In this document: positions 34,594-43,173 of the stretch, piece after piece
Numbering within the stretch: the stretch's first letter is position 1
Layout: each line of letters begins with the position of its first letter
Assembly (NCBI RefSeq): GCF_900099765.1
Contig: NZ_FNDX01000046.1
Span: 1-48,576, forward strand
Reading direction: 5' to 3'
Source: Paenibacillus typhae
GTDB taxonomy: Bacteria; Bacillota; Bacilli; Paenibacillales; Paenibacillaceae
DNA: 48,576 bases
Notes under the pieces: model-generated
What the model was told of the DNA's origin: nothing
Database searches by the model: none
The model's input: the letters and a program-made list of their open reading frames with translations, nothing else
Program-made: the position numbers and the translations under genes

Positions 34594-34750
34594 TGTATGC
34601 TCACAAAAATTAAGTGTATGCTTTCGAAGCGAGTTTTGTACGAAGCGAGTATAGAGGGCATAGGCTCACAAAACTTTTAGCGTATGCTTTCGGAGCGAGT
34701 TTTGTACGAAGCAAGTATAGAGGGCATAGGCTAACAAAACTTTTAGGAGG
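34594..34750 (+). repeat. 66-bp tandem repeat carrying the beta-mannosidase ribosome site
   Basis: Two copies of 66 bp (from 34617 and 34683) differ at only a few bases, and a shorter internally deleted copy precedes them (34594-34614). Each contains CGAAGCGAG-like direct repeats 16 bp apart and inverted pairs (TATGC/GCATA; AGTTTTGT/ACAAAACT). The last copy runs into TTTTAGGAGG, the ribosome site for the next gene. The unit has no stop in one frame and so creates a false N-terminal extension. Confidence 0.8.
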
Positions 34751-34754
34751 ACTC

Positions 34755-37469
34755 ATGACGCACAAACAGCTTGCTTTAACAAATTGGGAATTCAGGGCCT
34801 GCGGTGAGGAAAAATGGTTTCCGGCAGTTGTGCCGGGAACGGTGCATACGGACCTGCTGCGCAACGGGCTGATTCCGCAGCCCTTTTATGGAAAGAATGA
34901 GCACGAGCTGCAGTGGATCGACAAAAAGGACTGGGAGTACAGAACGATCTTGCAGCTGGATGAGGATTGGCAGAGCCTGACGGTTACCGAGCTTAATTTT
35001 GCCGGACTGGATACTTATGCTGATGTCTACGTGAATAATGTGCATGCGCTTTCTGCAGATAATATGTTCCTGGCGTGGACGGTGGATGTCAAAGGGCTGC
35101 TGCGGGCCGGAGAAAATGAAATCCTGGTGAAATTCCGCTCCGCTGTAAAAGAGGACCTGCCGAAGCTGGAGCATCTCGGCTATGACCTGCCGGCACCGAA
35201 TGACCAGTCTGAGCTGGGCGGGCTGCAGGAGCAGCGGATCAGCGTGTTTGCCCGCAAAGCGCCTTATCATTACGGCTGGGACTGGGGCCCGCGCTTTCTG
35301 ACCAGCGGCATCTGGCGTGAAGCGGTGCTTTCAGGAAGGGATGCTGCTGTGATTGCTGATGTGTACATCCGGCAGGATGAGGTTAAACAGGCGTCGGCAC
35401 GCGTGACAGCCATAGTGGAAGTGGATACGCCGGAAACATGGGCGGGAACGCTGCGGATTACTGCTGAAGGGCAGGAGTGGACGCGGGAAGTTACATTGGA
35501 ACCGGGTAAGGGCACAGTGGAGCTTGAACTGGAGATTAATCAGCCGCGCCTGTGGTGGTGCAACGGGCTGGGAGCGCCGGAGTTAACATCGTTCCGGGCA
35601 GAGCTGCTGGAGAACGGGGCGGCCGTGGCTGGTGCTGAAGTGAAGACCGGTCTGCGCGAGATCAAGCTGATCCGCAAACCGGATGCGAAGGGCGCCTCAT
35701 TCAAGTTTGAGCTGAACGGTGTGCCGGTATTCGCCAAGGGGGCGAACCATATCCCGAACGACAGCTTCATTACGGAAGTAACGGAAGAACGCTACCGCCA
35801 TGAGATCGCATCAGCGGCAGCGTCGAATATGAATATGCTGCGGGTGTGGGGCGGCGGCTTTTATGAGGAAGAGGATTTTTACCGGCTGTGTGACGAATAC
35901 GGCTTGCTGGTGTGGCAGGATTTTATGTTTGCCTGCAGCATGTACCCGGGAGACGGGGCGTTCCTTCTGAATGTGCAAAAAGAAGCGGCTTATAATGTGA
36001 AACGGCTGCGCAATCATCCATGTATTGCTCTCTGGTGCGGCAATAACGAGATTGACTCTGCCTGGGCGCAATTCGAGGAGAATAAGGGCTGGGGCTGGAA
36101 GGAGAAGCTGAGTGCCGAAATCCGTGCGACGCTGTGGACTGCTTATGAAGAGATTTTTCACCGGATTCTGCCGGAGGCGGTAGCGGCTCATCATCCGGGT
36201 ATGGAATACTGGCCGTCCTCTCCGCTCCGTGAGCTCACGAATGATATCGACCAGCACGCTGTACGGATTGCAGGCGACGGGGACGTTCATTACTGGGGTG
36301 TGTGGCACGGTATTGAGCCGTTCGAGAACTACAATGTAAAGGTTGGCCGCTTCATGAGCGAATACGGCTTCCAGTCCTTCCCTGAGCTGAAATCGGTACT
36401 GACCTATGCGGAAGAAAAGGACATGGAGCTGGAGTCGGAAGTCATGCTGGCCCACCAGAAGAACGGCCGGGGCAATCAGATCATCAAGGAATATATGGAC
36501 ATCTATCTGCCGGAGCCGAAGGATTTCCGCTCGTTCCTGTACATGAGCCAGATTCTTCAGGCAGAGGCCATGCGGATGGCCATTGAGAGCCACCGCCGGA
36601 ACAAGCCTTACTGTATGGGCACCCTGTACTGGCAGATGAATGACTGCTGGCCGGTGGCTTCCTGGGCAGGTATGGACTACTACGGCCGCTGGAAGGCGCT
36701 GCAGTATACAGCGCGCCGGAGCTTCAAGGATGTCCTGCTCTCTGTGGAGGCGATGGACGGTGAGAAACTGCAGGTTCATGCAGTGTCTGACCTGCGGGAA
36801 GCGCTGGCCGCAGAGCTGGTAGTCCGGCTGCATGACTTCAGCGGAGCGGTGCTGAAGGAGTGGAAGCAGCCTGTGCAGCTGGCCGCTGATTCGTCAGCGG
36901 TGGTATTCACTGTGCCGGTGGCGGAGCTGCTAGGGGGAAGTTCGCTGGAGCAGGTGGTGCTGGTAGCTGCTCTGGAGGCGGCGGACGGTACGCTGCTTGA
37001 GCGCAAGGAGCACTACTTTGCTGAGGCCAAGGAGCTAAAGCTGGCACGGCCAGCTCTGACAGTAGCAGAGGTGCCGGGCAGCGGCGGCCTGAGCTTCACG
37101 GTCAGCAGCGACGTGCTGGCCAGAGGCGTGTACCTGACGGCGGAGCAGGAGGGCATCTTCTCCGACAACTTCTTCGACCTGCTTCCGGGGGAGGAGAAGA
37201 CGGTGCAGTTCCTGCGGCGTGGCGGGGTAACGGCTGGAGGAAGTGCTGAGGCTGCGGCAAGTGCCCGGTTGGAAGCCGGTGGAAATGACGGGGCTAGAGC
37301 TGGAGTGGAAGCTGCGGCTACTGGTGCCGGAGTAATGAATGGGGCGAAAGCGGGTGCTACTGGTGCCGGAGTAATGAATGGGGCGAAAGCTGGTGCTGGT
37401 GCGCCGGACTTCACTCCTGCTGTTCCGCAAGGGCTGGAAGTCCGCTCAATGGCGGATTATGTGAAGTAA
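34755..37469 (+). CDS. beta-mannosidase, glycoside hydrolase family 2
   Basis: 904 residues. Cleaves beta-1,4-mannosides from manno-oligosaccharides, probably in the cytoplasm since no signal peptide is seen. N-terminal sugar-binding domain (NWEFRACGEEKWFPAVVPGTVHTDLL), Ig-like domain, TIM barrel with acid/base Glu in ALWCGNNEID and nucleophile Glu in FMSEYGFQSFPE, then C-terminal beta domains. AGGAGGACTC before ATG 34755 sets the start; the frame upstream is repeat DNA. Near the C-terminus a low-complexity insert of about 50 residues (Ala/Gly-rich, two 13-residue repeats) is unusual for the family. Confidence 0.93.
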   Translation: MTHKQLALTNWEFRACGEEKWFPAVVPGTVHTDLLRNGLIPQPFYGKNEHELQWIDKKDWEYRTILQLDEDWQSLTVTELNFAGLDTYADVYVNNVHALSADNMFLAWTVDVKGLLRAGENEILVKFRSAVKEDLPKLEHLGYDLPAPNDQSELGGLQEQRISVFARKAPYHYGWDWGPRFLTSGIWREAVLSGRDAAVIADVYIRQDEVKQASARVTAIVEVDTPETWAGTLRITAEGQEWTREVTLEPGKGTVELELEINQPRLWWCNGLGAPELTSFRAELLENGAAVAGAEVKTGLREIKLIRKPDAKGASFKFELNGVPVFAKGANHIPNDSFITEVTEERYRHEIASAAASNMNMLRVWGGGFYEEEDFYRLCDEYGLLVWQDFMFACSMYPGDGAFLLNVQKEAAYNVKRLRNHPCIALWCGNNEIDSAWAQFEENKGWGWKEKLSAEIRATLWTAYEEIFHRILPEAVAAHHPGMEYWPSSPLRELTNDIDQHAVRIAGDGDVHYWGVWHGIEPFENYNVKVGRFMSEYGFQSFPELKSVLTYAEEKDMELESEVMLAHQKNGRGNQIIKEYMDIYLPEPKDFRSFLYMSQILQAEAMRMAIESHRRNKPYCMGTLYWQMNDCWPVASWAGMDYYGRWKALQYTARRSFKDVLLSVEAMDGEKLQVHAVSDLREALAAELVVRLHDFSGAVLKEWKQPVQLAADSSAVVFTVPVAELLGGSSLEQVVLVAALEAADGTLLERKEHYFAEAKELKLARPALTVAEVPGSGGLSFTVSSDVLARGVYLTAEQEGIFSDNFFDLLPGEEKTVQFLRRGGVTAGGSAEAAASARLEAGGNDGARAGVEAAATGAGVMNGAKAGATGAGVMNGAKAGAGAPDFTPAVPQGLEVRSMADYVK
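37317..37394 (+). repeat. 39-bp tandem duplication inside the beta-mannosidase gene
   Basis: Two direct copies (37317-37355 and 37356-37394), differing near the last codon, each encode ATGAGVMNGAKAG. They lie in an Ala/Gly-rich stretch that separates the conserved C-terminal domain from the last 20 residues. Confidence 0.9.
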
Positions 37470-37528
37470 AGCGGGCGCATAGCCATGATGATGCGCAAGT
37501 TGGAAGTCTGCTTGCGCAAAGTATTGAG

Positions 37529-37966
37529 TTAGAGGGGAAAATCCCTCTAACTGGGGCTGATGGGGGCCACCATGGCCGGATTAGAGGGGAAAATCCCTCT
37601 AATTGGGGCTGAAGAGGGCCGCCTGGACTGAAATAGAGGGAAAAATCCCTCTAAATGAGGCTGAAGAGGGCCGCCAGGGCCAAAATAGAGGGAAAAATCC
37701 CTCTAACTGGGGCTGAAGGGTGCCGCCGGGGCCGAAATAGAGGGAATAATCCCTCTAACTGGGGCTGATGGGGGCCATCCGGGCCGAAATAGAGGGAAAA
37801 ATCCCTCTGATTGGGGCCGAAGGGAGCCGCCAGGGTCAGATCAAAGGGAAAAATCCCTCTAATCGGGGCTGAAGGGCGCTGCCAGGCTCAGATCAAAGGG
37901 GAAAATCCCACTAAATGAGGCTGAAGTGGGCCACCAAGGCCGGAATAGAGGGAAGAATCCCTCTAT
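37529..37966. repeat. array of nine palindromes at exact 52-bp spacing
   Basis: A 20-22-bp palindrome (consensus TAGAGGGAAAAATCCCTCTA) recurs nine times, starting near 37529, 37581, 37633, 37685, 37737, 37789, 37841, 37893 and 37945, with no net indel. The 30-bp intervals are also alike (GGGGCTGAAGGGGGCCGCCAGG-type). Copies 7 and 8 are weaker. The array fills most of the 579-bp gap between beta-mannosidase and alpha-galactosidase genes. There is no T-run after the hairpins, and no open frame fits the period. Confidence 0.9.
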
Positions 37967-38048
37967 TTCCCACTACATTCACCAGGCGCGGACAAATTGG
38001 CGGAGTGGAACAAAATACACCTAACTTTTAGGGAGAAGGAGCCGTAAA

Positions 38049-40205
38049 ATGGCGATTTGGGTACAGGAAGACAAGGGGATCTTTCATCTGCAGAGTAAGG
38101 GCATGAGCTATATTATCGGCCTATATAATAACTATCCGATACACGTATACTGGGGCAAGAAGCTGCGCCATGACGGCAATTTGGACGGACTGCCGCATCT
38201 GGGTGTGGGCACTGCGCTTGACCGGCTTCCGCAGGAATATCCGCAGTACGGCACAGGAGATTACCGGGTGCCGGCTTACCAGGTCAAGCTGCAGGACGGC
38301 ACGCGGATTACAGAGCTGCAATATACCGGATACCGGGTGCTGGCAGGCAAGCCGCAGCTTGCCGGACTTCCGTCTGTATATGTGGAGTCCCCGGATGAAG
38401 CGGATACGCTGGAGATTACGCTGCGCGATGATTATGCCTCGCTGAATGTAATCCTGCGGTATACCGTGTACCGTGACACGGATGTTATTGCCCGCTCGGT
38501 GGAGCTGGTCAATGACGGGCAGGCCCCGCTGGATCTGCTGCGCGCGCTGAGCGCTTCCGTTGATTTCCCGGAAGACGGCCAATTCGATCTGATCTATCTG
38601 TCCGGCGGCTGGTCGCGGGAAGGAAATCTGACCCGAAGACGGCTGGAGCAGGGTACGACGGCACTGCAGTCCCGCCGCGGCATGAGCAGCCATCAGCACA
38701 ATCCGTTCGCTGCGCTGGCCAAGCCTGGAACCGACGAGCACCATGGAGAAGTATATGGCTTCTCGCTGGTCTACAGCGGCGGCTTTGCCATTGAAGCCGA
38801 AGTGGACGCGTTCAGCCATACCCGGCTGGGCATCGGGCTGAATCCGTTTGATTTTTCCTGGCGGCTGGCTCCCGGAGAAAGCTTCCAGACACCGGAAGCG
38901 GTAATGGTCTACTCTGCTGAAGGCCTCGGCGGCATGTCGCGGACCTATCACCGCCTGTACCGCACACGTCTGGTGCGGGGAACGTTCCGTGATAAGGAAC
39001 GCCCAATCCTGGTGAACAACTGGGAAGCGACCTACTTCAACTTCAATGCTGATAAACTGGTGGATATTGCTGCTGAAGGCTCGAAGCTGGGCATCGAGCT
39101 GTTCGTGCTCGATGACGGCTGGTTCGGCAAGCGTGATGCCGACAATTCTTCCCTCGGTGACTGGACCGAGGATCTGCGCAAGCTGCCCGGCGGACTGGCC
39201 GACGTGGCGAAGCGGGTCAATGACCTGGGCATGCAGTTCGGCCTGTGGGTTGAGCCGGAGATGATCTCCCCGGACAGCGATCTGTACCGTGCACATCCGG
39301 ACTGGTGTCTGCATGTGCACGGACGCCGGCGCACCGAAGCGCGCTGGCAGCTGGTGCTTGATCTTACGCGTGCTGAGGTAAGGGATTATGTGTATAATGC
39401 ACTCAGCAAAATTTTCTCCAGCGTGCCTATCGCTTATGTGAAATGGGATATGAACCGTAACCTGACGGAGATTGGTTCTGCTGAGCTGCCAGTTGAGCGG
39501 CAGGGTGAAACTGCCCACCGATATGTGCTGGGGCTGTACGAGCTGATCGACCGCCTTACGGGTGATTTCCCGCATATTCTGTTTGAAAGCTGCTCCAGCG
39601 GGGGCGGCCGGTTCGACCCGGGTATGCTCTACTACATGCCGCAGACCTGGACCAGCGACGACACCGACGCAGCGGAGCGCCTGAAGATTCAGTACGGCAC
39701 CAGCCTGGTGTATCCGATAAGCGCAATGGGTGCGCATGTCTCGGCGGTGCCGAATCACCAGGTCGGCCGGGTTACACCGCTGTCGTTCCGCGGGGATGTC
39801 GCCATGTCCGGTAACTTCGGCTACGAGCTTGACCTGACGAAGTTCACCTACGAGGAAAAGGAACTGGTGAAGCAGCAGGTTGCGAATTACAAGGAAATCC
39901 GCAGCCTCGTGCAGCAAGGGAACCTGTACCGCCTGCAGAGTCCATTCGAAGGTAACGAAACGGCGTGGATGTTTGTTTCCGATGATCAGCGCGAGGCGCT
40001 GGTGTATTACTTCCGCGTAATGGCGGTGCCATATCCGGCACGCCGGACGCTGAAAGTCCGCGGCCTGAACCCGGACCTCGACTATACGGTGCTGGATAGC
40101 GGTGAAGTCTTCGGCGGTGACCGGCTGATGCAAGCCGGGCTGGCGCTGCCGGACATCCAGCGTGACTATGTGAGCGGCTGCTTCCACTTGAAGGTACAGG
40201 ATTAA
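38049..40205 (+). CDS. alpha-galactosidase, glycoside hydrolase family 36
   Basis: 718 residues, the usual length for GH36. Removes alpha-1,6-galactose from melibiose, raffinose or galactomannan fragments, probably in the cytoplasm. N-terminal beta-supersandwich (1-320), TIM barrel with LFVLDDGWFG, nucleophile Asp in YVKWDMNR and acid/base Asp in TWTSDDTDA, ESCSSGGGRFDPGML, and a C-terminal beta domain. AGGGAGAAGGAGCCGTAAA before the ATG. Together with the beta-mannosidase upstream it would debranch and degrade galactomannan oligosaccharides. Confidence 0.95.
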   Translation: MAIWVQEDKGIFHLQSKGMSYIIGLYNNYPIHVYWGKKLRHDGNLDGLPHLGVGTALDRLPQEYPQYGTGDYRVPAYQVKLQDGTRITELQYTGYRVLAGKPQLAGLPSVYVESPDEADTLEITLRDDYASLNVILRYTVYRDTDVIARSVELVNDGQAPLDLLRALSASVDFPEDGQFDLIYLSGGWSREGNLTRRRLEQGTTALQSRRGMSSHQHNPFAALAKPGTDEHHGEVYGFSLVYSGGFAIEAEVDAFSHTRLGIGLNPFDFSWRLAPGESFQTPEAVMVYSAEGLGGMSRTYHRLYRTRLVRGTFRDKERPILVNNWEATYFNFNADKLVDIAAEGSKLGIELFVLDDGWFGKRDADNSSLGDWTEDLRKLPGGLADVAKRVNDLGMQFGLWVEPEMISPDSDLYRAHPDWCLHVHGRRRTEARWQLVLDLTRAEVRDYVYNALSKIFSSVPIAYVKWDMNRNLTEIGSAELPVERQGETAHRYVLGLYELIDRLTGDFPHILFESCSSGGGRFDPGMLYYMPQTWTSDDTDAAERLKIQYGTSLVYPISAMGAHVSAVPNHQVGRVTPLSFRGDVAMSGNFGYELDLTKFTYEEKELVKQQVANYKEIRSLVQQGNLYRLQSPFEGNETAWMFVSDDQREALVYYFRVMAVPYPARRTLKVRGLNPDLDYTVLDSGEVFGGDRLMQAGLALPDIQRDYVSGCFHLKVQD

Positions 40206-40251
40206 CAGGTTTAATTAAACAACGTGATTAATTAAATGAATAGTATGAATG

Positions 40252-40276
40252 AGCCAGGGAAACCTGGCTTTTTTTA
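40252..40276 (+). terminator. terminator of the alpha-galactosidase gene
   Basis: AGCCAGG/CCTGGCT stem with a GAAA loop, followed by seven T. Confidence 0.9.
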
Positions 40277-40298
40277 TTTGTCTTGGGAATAATAAAAG

Positions 40299-40370
40299 TG
40301 AAGGGCAAAAATGCCTCTGATTTCAGCGGACGCGGGCGAGATGGCGGAATCAAAGGCAAAAATGCCCTTG
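40299..40370. repeat. two short palindromes related to the 52-bp array
   Basis: AAGGGCAAAAATGCCT and AAAGGCAAAAATGCCCTT occur 51 bp apart with a GC-rich interval, a two-unit version of the layout at 37529-37966 with a different core. The rest of 40371-40565 holds only promoter-like AT-rich sequence. Confidence 0.6.
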
Positions 40371-40565
40371 AATCACCGGCGTACTGTATGAGCACACCGC
40401 TGCCTCTTCCTGATCATTCCCTATGTGCATAACGGTAAATGTTCGTGTTTAGCGTTACTTTCATGTTAGTTTTAGTTTTTTTGTTGCCGAAAATACTTTA
40501 ACTATGTATAATAACAATTAATCTCGATGTGATTGTACGATATTCTGGTTTTCAAAGGTGGTTTC

Positions 40566-40910
40566 ATGGCAGAACTGGAAAACAGCGAGCAGAAGAAAAA
40601 GATGTGCCAGATCTACAATGAGATCTCCAAGGAATTGTTTGGTTTCGGGACGACCTTGCTTCGCGTAACTGTCGATCAGCGGGTCATTACCTTTCACGCC
40701 AAGCACCGCAGGTCTCCACGGTCGACCGCCCTGGAAGGGGAGGCGCCGGAGCTTAAGCAGGAAGTGGACTTCCGGATGTCGCTGCTGTTTAAGAAGCGTT
40801 TTAAGGAAAGGCTTGAAGAAGAGATGGGCCTGACGATTGAGGTTCTGCTCAGAGATTACGATGCACCGACCCAGTGGGCTTTTACGAATATGATACTGGC
40901 CGGAGAATAA
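40566..40910 (+). CDS. DUF2294 family protein
   Basis: 114 residues, recognised by its pattern (MCQIYNEISKELFGFGTTLLRVTVDQRVITFHAKH, then ...FKKRFKERLEEEMGLTIEVLLRDYDAPTQWAFTNMIL) as DUF2294, a family of unknown function common in Bacilli. No membrane segment or signal. AAAGGTGGTTTC precedes ATG 40566; codons upstream lack a ribosome site. It is probably monocistronic. Confidence 0.82.
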   Translation: MAELENSEQKKKMCQIYNEISKELFGFGTTLLRVTVDQRVITFHAKHRRSPRSTALEGEAPELKQEVDFRMSLLFKKRFKERLEEEMGLTIEVLLRDYDAPTQWAFTNMILAGE

Positions 40911-41094
40911 CAGCTTCATCTTAATATCTGCGGATTTTTGCTTTTGATCTATCTTAAGCGAAGACCGTCCTTCTATAACGGGTAGCTCTTGACTTTGTTT
41001 ACACAAAGAAAAGTGTTCTTGTTCCTACAAGAATGCTTTTCTTTTTTTATTGAAAAAATAGACCATACAAACATTTCTGGGAGGTTATTTACTA
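40911..41094 (+). other. leader region before the purine-type ABC operon
   Basis: 184 bases between the DUF2294 stop and the binding-protein gene. A small hairpin CTTTGT/ACAAAG (40993-41008) abuts and overlaps the 5' arm of the strong terminator at 41007-41042. The terminator stands 47 bp before the next ATG, and I find no clear promoter between them, so it could act as an attenuator for the operon. I could not match the sequence to a purine or other known riboswitch. Confidence 0.4.
41007..41048 (+). terminator. terminator or attenuator
   Basis: A 16-bp stem (41007-41022 with 41027-41042, two G-U pairs), TCCT loop, then six T. It lies after the DUF2294 gene and before the ABC operon. Confidence 0.85.
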
Positions 41095-42183
41095 ATGAAA
41101 AAGATCATGACAACCGGCCTTGCACTGGCCCTGACTTCAATGCTGGCGGCTTGCGGCGCAAACAATGCGGCGACCACCAACAACACAGGCACTGACAATG
41201 CAGCAACACAAAATACAGCTTCCGGAGAGCCGACAGAACTGGTTATCTCCACCTGGGGCTTCTCGGAAGACTTCTTCAAGGAATCGGTCTACGCTCCGTT
41301 TGAGAAAGAGCATAACGTCAAAATCGTCGTGGAAATCGGCAACAACGCCGAGCGGCTGAACAAAATCCGTCAGGGCAGCTCCGACGTGGACGTAGTCTAT
41401 CTGTCTGATTATTATGCTCAGCAGGCTATTAACGAAGGGCTGTTCGATACGATCGACAGCAGCAAAATCCCGAACCTCCAGAATATTTATGATATCGCAA
41501 AAGCGCCCCTTGGCGCAGAGTATGGTCCTGCGTACACGATCGGACGTTTAGGTATTGCCTACAATCCGGCTCTGACCTCAGGGGAAGTAACCGCATGGAG
41601 CGATCTGTGGACCAAGTTTGATAAAAACCTGGCGATGCCGGCGATTACCGCTACAGCAGGCCCGATGATCGTTGACGCGGCATCCCTTGCTGCAGGCAAC
41701 GCAGACTTCAATGAAGATACAGCGTTCACGAAGCTGAAAGAGCTGGACAGCAATGTTGTGAAATACTACGGCCAGACCTCGGAGTATGTAAACATGTTCG
41801 GCCAGGAGGAAATCGCCGGCGGCCCGATCATGGAAATGTATTTCAAGGATCTGCAGGCGGCTGTGCCTGATGCCAAATTTGTGGCACCTTCCGAAGGCGC
41901 ATATGCCGTAATGAACACCGTTAACGTAGTTAAAGGCAGTGACAATAAAGAGCTGGCTGAGGAATTCATTAACTGGCAGCTGAGTGAAGAAGTACAGGCG
42001 GCATCCGCCAAAGCAAAAGTGGATTCTCCGGTTAACATGAACGTAATGCTGACACCTGAAGAGGCGGTGGGCGTGACTTACGGAGCGGATGTTATCGGCC
42101 AGCTGCGCAAGCTGGATATGTCGTTCGTGAACCAGCACATTACCGAGTGGACCGACCGTTTCAACCGTGAGATCGGCGGCTAA
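41095..42183 (+). CDS. PotD-type solute-binding lipoprotein
   Basis: 362 residues. Lipoprotein signal with lipobox LAAC, Asn/Thr-rich linker, and a periplasmic-binding fold of the spermidine/putrescine (PotD) class (ELVISTWGFSEDFFKESVYAPFEKEHNVKIVVEIGNNAERLNKI; DVDVVYLSDYYAQQA). In this operon with a nucleoside hydrolase and adenine deaminase the ligand is more likely a nucleoside, purine or related base than a polyamine (inference). GGGAGGTTATTTACTA precedes the ATG. Confidence 0.9.
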   Translation: MKKIMTTGLALALTSMLAACGANNAATTNNTGTDNAATQNTASGEPTELVISTWGFSEDFFKESVYAPFEKEHNVKIVVEIGNNAERLNKIRQGSSDVDVVYLSDYYAQQAINEGLFDTIDSSKIPNLQNIYDIAKAPLGAEYGPAYTIGRLGIAYNPALTSGEVTAWSDLWTKFDKNLAMPAITATAGPMIVDAASLAAGNADFNEDTAFTKLKELDSNVVKYYGQTSEYVNMFGQEEIAGGPIMEMYFKDLQAAVPDAKFVAPSEGAYAVMNTVNVVKGSDNKELAEEFINWQLSEEVQAASAKAKVDSPVNMNVMLTPEEAVGVTYGADVIGQLRKLDMSFVNQHITEWTDRFNREIGG

Positions 42184-42185
42184 GG

Positions 42186-43148
42186 ATGACAGCACGTAAG
42201 AAGGTCATTCTGGATGTAGATACTGGAGTGGACGATGCGCTGGCCATTATGCTGGCTGTAACGAGCGGAGAACTCGATATTCTCGGAATCACCACGGTCA
42301 GCGGCAATGTCTCACTGGATCAGGCGACCCTGAACACCTGCAAGATTCTGGAGCTGCTCGGCGTGTCCGGGCAGATTCCGGTCTGCCGCGGGGCGGATAA
42401 GCCGCTGGTCCGGGATAGCGTGTTCGAGCACCGTGTACACGGCTCGGACGGAATTGGCGGCGCGCTTACCGGCATGACGGTAACGAAGCAGCCTGAAGCG
42501 GAGCGGGCGGAGGATTTCATCATCCGCCAGGTGCTGGCGCAGCCCGGTGAGGTCACACTGATTATGACCGCACCGCTGACCAACCTGGCACGTGCGCTGC
42601 ACAAATGCCCGGAGCTGACGGAGCATGCCGCCGAGGTGATTGTGATGGGCGGCGTGGTGCAGGGCTTCGGCAACATTACGCCGACGGCCGAATACAACAT
42701 GTACGTCGATCCGGAGGCGGCCAAGCTGGTGCTGGCAGCCGGTTTTCCCAGGCTGACGCTGGTCGGGCTGGATGTGACCCGCAAGGCGCTGCTAAGCGCA
42801 GATGATATAGCGAGGCTGCAGAATCCGGTGATCCGCGATTATGTGGAGAAGAGTACGGCGGATTACCGTAAGCGTTATTGGGAACGGAACGGTGTACAGG
42901 CCTGTGCGCTGCATGATCCGCTGGCGGTAGGCGTAGCGCTGAACCGCTCGTTCGTTACTGTGCGTGATTATTATGTGGATGTTGAGACAAGAAGTGACCT
43001 TTGCGACGGCCAGACCGTCTGCGATTTCCAGAACCGGCTGGGACGGCCGGCGAACGCCGGTGTCTGCCTGGAGGTGGACGCACCTGCTTTTCTGGAATGC
43101 TTCATTAACAGTTTGAACAGCAATAGCTTTAACAGCCTGAATCAATAG
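42186..43148 (+). CDS. inosine-uridine type nucleoside hydrolase
   Basis: 320 residues. Splits ribonucleosides into base and ribose. The N-terminal calcium-binding DVDTGVDDALAIMLA, the GxxxPV-type region ICRGADKPL-like segment (PVCRGADKPL), VMGGVVQGFGNITPTAEYNMYVDPEAA and a C-terminal HDPLAVG are present. It starts 2 bases after the binding-protein stop without a clear own ribosome site, so translation is probably coupled. The C-terminal tail is Asn/Ser-rich. Cytoplasmic position implies that nucleosides are imported intact by the surrounding transporter. Confidence 0.92.
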   Translation: MTARKKVILDVDTGVDDALAIMLAVTSGELDILGITTVSGNVSLDQATLNTCKILELLGVSGQIPVCRGADKPLVRDSVFEHRVHGSDGIGGALTGMTVTKQPEAERAEDFIIRQVLAQPGEVTLIMTAPLTNLARALHKCPELTEHAAEVIVMGGVVQGFGNITPTAEYNMYVDPEAAKLVLAAGFPRLTLVGLDVTRKALLSADDIARLQNPVIRDYVEKSTADYRKRYWERNGVQACALHDPLAVGVALNRSFVTVRDYYVDVETRSDLCDGQTVCDFQNRLGRPANAGVCLEVDAPAFLECFINSLNSNSFNSLNQ

Positions 43149-43173
43149 CAGAAGAAGGACGGGAGTCAATAGA

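Noticed and set aside
34614..34754. N-terminal extension of beta-mannosidase by 47 residues
   Set aside because: The extension is the translated 66-bp repeat. The AGGAGG site is placed for ATG 34755.
37529..37966. The regularly spaced palindromes as a CRISPR array
   Set aside because: The intervals between palindromes are themselves similar to each other, the repeats vary, and no cas gene is nearby. It is a tandem 52-bp repeat.
38121..40187. A 688-codon frame opposite the alpha-galactosidase gene
   Set aside because: Antisense to a GH36 gene with intact catalytic motifs. High GC third positions create the long frame.
40911..41006. A purine riboswitch before the adenine-deaminase operon
   Set aside because: The conserved loop and junction bases of the purine riboswitch could not be found. 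Only generic hairpins are visible.
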